NCBI GenBank assembly: GCA_021443405.1
Contig: JABUUA010000012.1
Span: 24,566 to 42,847, forward strand
Length of the DNA stretch: 18,282 nucleotides
Origin: Bacteroidaceae bacterium
GTDB taxonomy: Bacteria > Bacteroidota > Bacteroidia > Bacteroidales > Bacteroidaceae
Reading direction: 5' to 3'
Below the pieces are notes generated by a model, which saw nothing but the letters and a program-made list of their open reading frames with translations, was not told the DNA's origin and made no database searches. Below are positions 13,813 to 18,282 of this stretch, piece by piece (the first letter of the stretch is position 1; each line of letters opens with the position of its first letter). A program made the translations under genes and the position numbers.

Positions 13813-16752
13813 ATGTTCCTGCACCGCATCCTCCTCGTCCTCGCCTTCGCGACGCTCCCCGTCGCTCGTCCCCTTGCCCAGCAAGTTCGTGACACAGGCC
13901 GAGGCATCCTCGTCACCATACCCCACCCCATCGAAAGAGCCGCCAAGGTGGTGCGCCTCGAGGTGGTGGGCGACCGCATCATCCGTGTCACGGCATCGCC
14001 CGAGGCTTCCCTGCCCAAGAAGCAACCATCGCTCATGGTGGTGCCCGAGGCTTTCAAGCAGAAGGCCCGCTACACTGTGGAGCAAACCGACGAAACCGTC
14101 ACGCTGCGCGCTGCCGAAGTCTCGGCCGAGGTGTGCCGCGCCACGGGTCGCATCACGTTCCGCGATGCCGCGGGCAAGGTGCTGCTGGAGGAAGCCAAGG
14201 ACGGGCGCGGCAAGCAGTTCACGCCCTTCACCGTGCCGGAACGTGAGATTGGCTGTACGTCGTTGAAGACCAACCCCGCCACCGCCCTCACGCCGGCCCA
14301 GCGCAACGGCTGGACGTGGCACGCACGTTTCGAGAGTCCGCAGGACGAGGCCTTCTACGGACTGGGTCAACACCAGGCGGAGGACATGAACTACAAGGGT
14401 GTGGACGAGGAACTTTTCCAGTACAACACCAAGGTTTCGGTGCCCTTCGTCGTGTCGAACCGCAACTACGGCCTGCTGTGGGACTCCTATTCGTTCTGCC
14501 GCTGGGGCAACGCCGCCGACTACCTGCAACTCCATCGCGCCTTCATCCTCTACGACCGAGGCGGCAACCGCGGCCATCTCACCGGCATCTATGTGGATGC
14601 CCAGGGCCGTAAACTGGTGCGCGACGAGGACAGTCTGTATTACGAAAACGCCGAAGTCATCGGGAACCTTCCGCAGGGATTCAACCTCGACGGGGCGCGT
14701 GTGACCTACGAAGGCTACCTGCAGGCGCCCGCCACCGCCCAGTATCGATTCCTGCTTTACTACGCCGGCTACGTGCGTGTGTTCATCGACGGACGCGAGG
14801 TAGTGCCCGAGCGCTGGCGCACGGCATGGAACCCCAACAGCTATAAGTTCAGCGTGGCACTGGAGGCCGACCGCCGTGTGCCCGTCCGCATCGAGTGGCA
14901 ACCCGACGGCGGCGTCTCGTACTGTGCCCTGCGTGTGGCGCAGCCGCAGCCCGAGGCAGAGCAGCAGCGACTGAGCATCTGGAGCGAGATGGCCCGCGAC
15001 ATGGATTATTATTTCGTGGCGGGACGCAACCTCGACGAGGTGATTGCGGGCTACCGCACCCTCACGGGCCGCGCTCCCGTGTATCCCAAATGGGCGTTAG
15101 GCTTCTGGCAGTCGCGCGAGCGCTACAAGTCATCGGCCGACGTGGAGGGCACGCTGGCCGAGTTTCGTCGCCGCCACATACCGGTGGACAACATCGTGCA
15201 GGACTGGAACTACTGGAAGTTGGACTCGTGGGGCGACCACACCTTCGAGGTGTCCCGCTTCCCACACCCGCAGGCGATGCTCGACTCCGTGCACCAGATG
15301 CACGGACGCTTCATGATATCCGTGTGGCCGAAGTTCTATGATTCGGTGGAACATTACCGCCAACTCGACGCAAAGGGCTGGATGTATCGGCAGGCCATCA
15401 AGGACTCCATCTACGATTGGCTCGGTTTCATGGGCTCTTTCTATGACGCCTACGACCCCGACGCCCGCAAATTGTTCTGGCGTCAGATGGACCTTTCGCT
15501 CTATTCGAAATATCGTTTTGGCATCGACGCCTGGTGGATGGACGCCAGTGAGCCGAACGTGCGCGACTGCACTCCCATGTGGTACCGCAAGGCCCTCTCG
15601 GGTCCTACGGCGATGGGCTCCAGCACGGAGTACTTCAACGCCTACAGTTTGGTCAACGCCGACGCCATCTACAACGGGCAACGCTCAGCGAATCCCAACC
15701 AGCGCGTGTTCCTGCTCACCCGCTCGGGCTTCGCTGGCTTGCAGCGGTATAGCACGGCCACGTGGAGCGGCGACATAGCGACGCGCTGGGAGGACCTGCG
15801 CGCCCAGATGACGGCGGGCCTCAACTACTGCATCGCCGGCTTGCCGTTCTGGGGCATGGACCAAGGCGGCTTCTGCGTGGAGCGCCGCTACGAAGCGGCA
15901 CAACGCGCCTTCGATGCCACGGGAGAAGAGAGTGAGGACTTGCGCGAGTGGCGCGAACTGCAAGCCCGCTGGCACCAGTTCGGTTGCTTCATCCCGCTCT
16001 ACCGCGCACACGGACAGTGGCCCTTGCGCGAGGTGTGGAACATAGCGCCCGAGGGACACCCCGCCTACGAGAGCATCGTGTGGCACCACCGACTGCGCTA
16101 TCACCTGATGCCGTACCTCTATTCGATGGCCGGCTGGGTGCATTTCCGCCACTATACGATGATGCGCGCCCTGGTGATGGACTTCAACGGCGACGCCAAG
16201 GTGGAGAACATCAAGGACCAATGGATGTTCGGCCCCTCGCTAATGGCTTGTCCCGTGGGTTACTACGGCGCCCGCGAGCGCACGGTGTATCTGCCACGCC
16301 AGCGCGGTTGGTACGACCTCTACACGGGACACTACCAGCAGGGTGGGCAGACCGTCACGGCCGAGGCTCCCTACGAGCGCATCCCCGTGTTCGTGCCGTC
16401 GGGCAGCATTCTGCCCCTTGGCCCTGCCATGGAGTGGAGCGACGAGCGACCGGCTGACCCCATCCGCCTCTACGTGTACGCCGGTGGCGACGCTTCATTC
16501 CAACTTTACGAGGACGAGGGTACCAATTACAATTACGAGCGCGGCCAATACGCCACCATCCCCTTGCGTTACGACGAGACGACGCGCACGCTCACATTCG
16601 GTCGTCGAGAGGGCCGTTTCAAGGGTATGTTGCAACAGCGCACCTTCGAGGTCGTCTATGTGACGCCCGACAAGCCCCAGCCTCTCCAGTTCGAGGGGAC
16701 GGCGGCACACACGGTGCACTACGACGGCAGCGAACAGCAAATACAGTTGTAG
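13813..16752 (+). CDS. GH31 alpha-xylosidase with PA14 domain
   Basis: This 979-residue enzyme likely removes alpha-1,6-linked xylose from the non-reducing end of xyloglucan oligosaccharides. A type I signal peptide (about residues 1-23, no lipobox) places it in the periplasm. The N-terminal beta-sandwich contains GLGQHQAEDMNYKG and NYGLLWDSYSFCRWG. A PA14 insert lies at about residues 270-378 (GYLQAPATAQYRFLLYYAGY, VFIDGREV). The catalytic barrel has nucleophile Asp577 in WWMDASEPN and acid/base Asp654 in TWSGD. The C-terminal domain includes LYEDEGTNYNYERG. The architecture matches the characterised alpha-xylosidase Xyl31A of Cellvibrio japonicus. It starts 18 bp after the AraC gene and is the last gene of the locus. 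A PA14-bearing alpha-glucosidase is the main alternative. Confidence 0.93.
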   Translation: MFLHRILLVLAFATLPVARPLAQQVRDTGRGILVTIPHPIERAAKVVRLEVVGDRIIRVTASPEASLPKKQPSLMVVPEAFKQKARYTVEQTDETVTLRAAEVSAEVCRATGRITFRDAAGKVLLEEAKDGRGKQFTPFTVPEREIGCTSLKTNPATALTPAQRNGWTWHARFESPQDEAFYGLGQHQAEDMNYKGVDEELFQYNTKVSVPFVVSNRNYGLLWDSYSFCRWGNAADYLQLHRAFILYDRGGNRGHLTGIYVDAQGRKLVRDEDSLYYENAEVIGNLPQGFNLDGARVTYEGYLQAPATAQYRFLLYYAGYVRVFIDGREVVPERWRTAWNPNSYKFSVALEADRRVPVRIEWQPDGGVSYCALRVAQPQPEAEQQRLSIWSEMARDMDYYFVAGRNLDEVIAGYRTLTGRAPVYPKWALGFWQSRERYKSSADVEGTLAEFRRRHIPVDNIVQDWNYWKLDSWGDHTFEVSRFPHPQAMLDSVHQMHGRFMISVWPKFYDSVEHYRQLDAKGWMYRQAIKDSIYDWLGFMGSFYDAYDPDARKLFWRQMDLSLYSKYRFGIDAWWMDASEPNVRDCTPMWYRKALSGPTAMGSSTEYFNAYSLVNADAIYNGQRSANPNQRVFLLTRSGFAGLQRYSTATWSGDIATRWEDLRAQMTAGLNYCIAGLPFWGMDQGGFCVERRYEAAQRAFDATGEESEDLREWRELQARWHQFGCFIPLYRAHGQWPLREVWNIAPEGHPAYESIVWHHRLRYHLMPYLYSMAGWVHFRHYTMMRALVMDFNGDAKVENIKDQWMFGPSLMACPVGYYGARERTVYLPRQRGWYDLYTGHYQQGGQTVTAEAPYERIPVFVPSGSILPLGPAMEWSDERPADPIRLYVYAGGDASFQLYEDEGTNYNYERGQYATIPLRYDETTRTLTFGRREGRFKGMLQQRTFEVVYVTPDKPQPLQFEGTAAHTVHYDGSEQQIQL

Positions 16753-16839
16753 GAGGGCCGGCTGACGGCATTGGCAAAACCTCTTTTTCCGTCTGATGAC
16801 ACTCCTTCATCGGGGAGCTGAGAAAGGGGCACTGAGAAG

Positions 16840-16875
16840 CGCTGAAACAATCACCAGCGAAAAAAAATTTTTTTT
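16840..16875. terminator. Possible terminator: short stem followed by A8T8
   Basis: CGCTG (16840-16844) pairs with CAGCG (16855-16859) around a 10-base loop, and is directly followed by eight A and eight T (16860-16875). On the + strand the T8 tract lies soon after the stem. A8T8 is itself a palindrome giving a T-run on either strand. It could end transcripts from GH31 and, in the other orientation, from the Lrp-type gene. The stem is short, so the call is tentative. Confidence 0.4.
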
Positions 16876-16899
16876 CTAAGAAAATCGGTTCATTTATTT

Positions 16900-16919
16900 A
16901 GAAAAAAATATTTTTTTCT
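16900..16919. repeat. Perfect 20 bp A/T-rich palindrome
   Basis: AGAAAAAAAT and ATTTTTTTCT are exact reverse complements with no spacer. Six-base arms TTCATT (16889-16894) and AATGAA (16926-16931) flank it, so the whole could fold as one long hairpin with an internal loop. It lies between convergent genes, which suits a bidirectional terminator. Confidence 0.7.
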
Positions 16920-17055
16920 TAGACGAATGAAGCACTACGTCTGCATGTCTAAAACGACGCGACTGGACAACAAAGAAAAAATACCCGCGTGACGAACGTG
17001 GAACGGGGCGGGACTTAAACTTTCCACTCGTAGCCATCTGTGTTTTGCAACCTTG

Positions 17056-17541
17056 TCAGCGTGCCTCGTCAACAGGCAAGGCATAGCTGTGCTTTATTTC
17101 GTCCATGACAAAAACACTTTGCATGGAGGTGACGCCGTCCACCTTACCAAGACTGTTGACAAGGAACTGCTGGTACTCTTTCATGTCTCTCACCTGTATC
17201 TTGAGCAGGTAATCGTAGTCGCCGCTGATGTTGTAACATTCGGTGACCTCGGGAAACGCATCGATGGCAGCGGCAAACAACTGGTGCGTCTCCGTATTGA
17301 TACGGGCCAGTTTCACATTGCAATACACCGCGAATCCGTGGTTCACCTTTTCCGCATCAAGCAGTGCTACATACTTCCTTATATAGCCGCCTGCCTCCAG
17401 TCTTCTAAGTCTTTCGAAGACCGGAGTGGACGAAAGGCTTACGCGTGAGGCAAGTTCTTTGATGGTCAGACGCCCGTTCTCTTGCAGCACTCGCAGCATC
17501 TCCACATCCACTTTGTCCAGTGTTCCTTGTTCTGTTTTCAT
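17056..17541 (-). CDS. Lrp/AsnC-family transcriptional regulator
   Basis: This 161-residue protein has an N-terminal winged helix (about residues 8-60: LDKVDVEMLRVLQENGR, TIKELASRVSLSSTPVFERL) and a C-terminal RAM/AsnC ligand-binding domain (about 68-150) with ECYNISGDYDYLLKI, the usual effector-site region. Length and order are standard for the family. Such regulators bind DNA as octamer-like assemblies and sense amino acids. It is divergently transcribed from a sulfhydrylase gene, with a 143 bp gap, which suggests it controls methionine/homocysteine synthesis and itself. The ATG at 17541 gives the normal N-terminus. The family is certain; target and effector are inferred. Base composition is near 50% GC in the stretch I counted, lower than the PUL. 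Confidence 0.94.
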   Translation of the reverse strand: MKTEQGTLDKVDVEMLRVLQENGRLTIKELASRVSLSSTPVFERLRRLEAGGYIRKYVALLDAEKVNHGFAVYCNVKLARINTETHQLFAAAIDAFPEVTECYNISGDYDYLLKIQVRDMKEYQQFLVNSLGKVDGVTSMQSVFVMDEIKHSYALPVDEAR

Positions 17542-17585
17542 AGTGTTTGACGATGTTATTTAGGACGTTTGTTCTGTTTTGCCTG

Positions 17586-17616
17586 CAAAAATAGAATAAT
17601 TTCCTATATTTTGCAA
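17586..17616 (-). promoter_or_regulatory. Promoter for the Lrp-type gene
   Basis: Read on the minus strand, TTGC (17616-17613) is followed after 19 bases by TATTTTTG (17593-17586), which matches the Bacteroidetes -33 and -7 pattern (TTG, 19-21 bp, TAnnTTTG). The -7 box lies 44 bases before the ATG. Confidence 0.7.
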
Positions 17617-17621
17617 GACTA

Positions 17622-17652
17622 TTGCGCAGAAAAATACATTGCTGTACCTTTG
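17622..17652 (+). promoter_or_regulatory. Promoter for the metY-type gene
   Basis: TTGC (17622-17625) is followed after 19 bases by TACCTTTG (17645-17652), a full match to the Bacteroidetes TAnnTTTG -7 box. Transcription would start near 17659, leaving a leader of about 25 bases before the ATG. The -33 box is 5 bp from that of the divergent Lrp-type promoter. Confidence 0.75.
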
Positions 17653-17684
17653 CGAAGAATTTTCAACTGCAAACAAAATTATTT

Positions 17685-18282
17685 ATGGAACAAAGAAAAT
17701 TTCAATTTGAGACCCTCCAACTTCACGTTGGACAAGAAAGTCCCGACCCTGCAACCGATGCTCGCGCAGTGCCCATTTACCAAACAACAAGCTATGTTTT
17801 CCACAACTCACAGCATGCAGCCGACAGGTTTGCGCTGCGCGACGCCGGTAACATCTACGGACGTCTGACGAACTCCACGCAGGAGGTTTTCGAGAAGCGC
17901 GTAGCTGCTCTTGAGGGTGGCGTGGCGGGTTTGGCTGTGGCTTCAGGTGCAGCCGCCATCACATACGCAGTGCAGAACATAGCGCTGGCGGGCGACCACA
18001 TCGTGGTGGCCGACAACCTTTACGGGGGTACCTTCAACCTCATCACCCAAACACTTGCGGGACAAGGCGTGTCGCACACCATCGTTGACTTCCACAACTT
18101 CGATGCCGTGAAGGCGGCCATAAAGCCAAACACCAAGTTGCTCTTTGCCGAAACCTTCGGCAATCCGAACTGCGATGTACTCGATATTACCGCGATTGCC
18201 CAAATAGCCCACGAGGCTGGCCTCCCTCTCGTGGTGGACAACACCTTCGGCACGCCTTTCCTCATCCGTCCTATAGAGTACG
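17685..18282 (+). CDS. metY: O-acetylhomoserine sulfhydrylase / aminocarboxypropyltransferase (3' partial)
   Basis: The first 199 residues of a PLP-dependent Cys/Met-metabolism enzyme are visible; the frame runs off the window. The enzyme makes homocysteine from O-acetylhomoserine and sulfide in the cytoplasm. It begins MEQRKFQFETLQLHVGQ and contains the VPIYQTTSYVF segment, DRFALRDAGNIYGRLTN, the ALEGGVAGLAVASGAAAITYA motif, NLYGGTFNLI and FAETFGNPNCDV, with VVDNTFGTPFL near the window end. The DAGNIYGRLTN and SGAAAITYA forms fit the O-acetylhomoserine branch (MetY) better than cystathionine gamma-synthase (MetB). The PLP-binding lysine lies beyond the window end and cannot be checked. The start follows a good promoter, and the gene is divergent from the Lrp-type regulator. 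Confidence 0.92.
   Translation, partial: MEQRKFQFETLQLHVGQESPDPATDARAVPIYQTTSYVFHNSQHAADRFALRDAGNIYGRLTNSTQEVFEKRVAALEGGVAGLAVASGAAAITYAVQNIALAGDHIVVADNLYGGTFNLITQTLAGQGVSHTIVDFHNFDAVKAAIKPNTKLLFAETFGNPNCDVLDITAIAQIAHEAGLPLVVDNTFGTPFLIRPIEY

Larger units (their letters stand above)
16753..17055. other. Convergent intergenic region without genes
   Basis: This 303 bp stretch separates the end of GH31 (+) from the end of the Lrp-type gene (-). I see no convincing coding sequence or RNA gene. It contains a small hairpin just after the GH31 stop (16757-16769), a 5 bp stem with A8T8 (16840-16875), a perfect 20 bp A/T-rich palindrome (16900-16919) and an AGACG/CGTCT stem (16921-16942). The second half (about 16943-17055) shows nothing I can interpret. 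Confidence 0.7.

Noticed and set aside
13720..14901. Long minus-strand open frame opposite AraC/GH31
   Set aside because: It overlaps the ends of two clear genes on the other strand and its translation is compositionally odd (rich in His, Val, Gly) without domains.
16860..16919. A/T palindromes as ends of an insertion element or attachment site
   Set aside because: There is no transposase or integrase gene, no target duplication, and the palindromes are low-complexity A/T; a terminator explains them better.
17569..17868. Plus-strand open frame overlapping the start of the metY-type gene
   Set aside because: It is in another frame from the recognised enzyme and begins upstream of the promoter -7 box.

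Overview
The window is from a Bacteroidota genome, most likely Bacteroidales and perhaps Prevotellaceae. The evidence is a SusC/SusD pair, SPII lipoproteins with acidic residues after the lipobox cysteine, starts preceded by A-rich rather than Shine-Dalgarno sequence, and two matches to the Bacteroidetes promoter consensus (TTG, about 19 bp, TAnnTTTG). The first 16.7 kb is GC-rich. The species cannot be named from the sequence.

Nearly all of it (1-16752, all + strand) is a polysaccharide utilization locus (PUL) for a beta-glucan backbone carrying alpha-xylose, most likely xyloglucan. A tight four-gene block encodes the surface binding and uptake apparatus: susC (5' end outside the window), susD and two surface glycan-binding lipoproteins. 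A GC-rich hairpin and a leader with a predicted nested fold separate it from a lipoprotein GH5 endoglucanase with a BACON domain. After a second hairpin comes a likely operon of a GPH-type sugar/cation symporter, a GH94 cellobiose phosphorylase, an AraC-type regulator and a PA14-containing GH31 alpha-xylosidase.

Inferred pathway: GH5 cuts the chain at the cell surface, SusC/SusD import the oligosaccharides, GH31 removes xylose in the periplasm, the symporter takes cellobiose-like backbone pieces into the cytoplasm, and GH94 splits them with phosphate to glucose-1-phosphate and glucose. No beta-glucosidase, beta-galactosidase or fucosidase is in the window, so the pathway is incomplete here.

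The most unusual feature is the SusC protein. Where such barrels normally end, it continues through a Val-Glu-Lys repeat linker into an OmpA-like peptidoglycan-binding domain, giving a transporter that could be tethered to the cell wall.

From 16753 to 17055 is a non-coding convergent region with strongly A/T palindromic DNA. Beyond it lies an unrelated, less GC-rich pair: a minus-strand Lrp/AsnC regulator and a divergent O-acetylhomoserine sulfhydrylase (metY-type) gene cut by the window end. Back-to-back promoters can be read in the gap between them.
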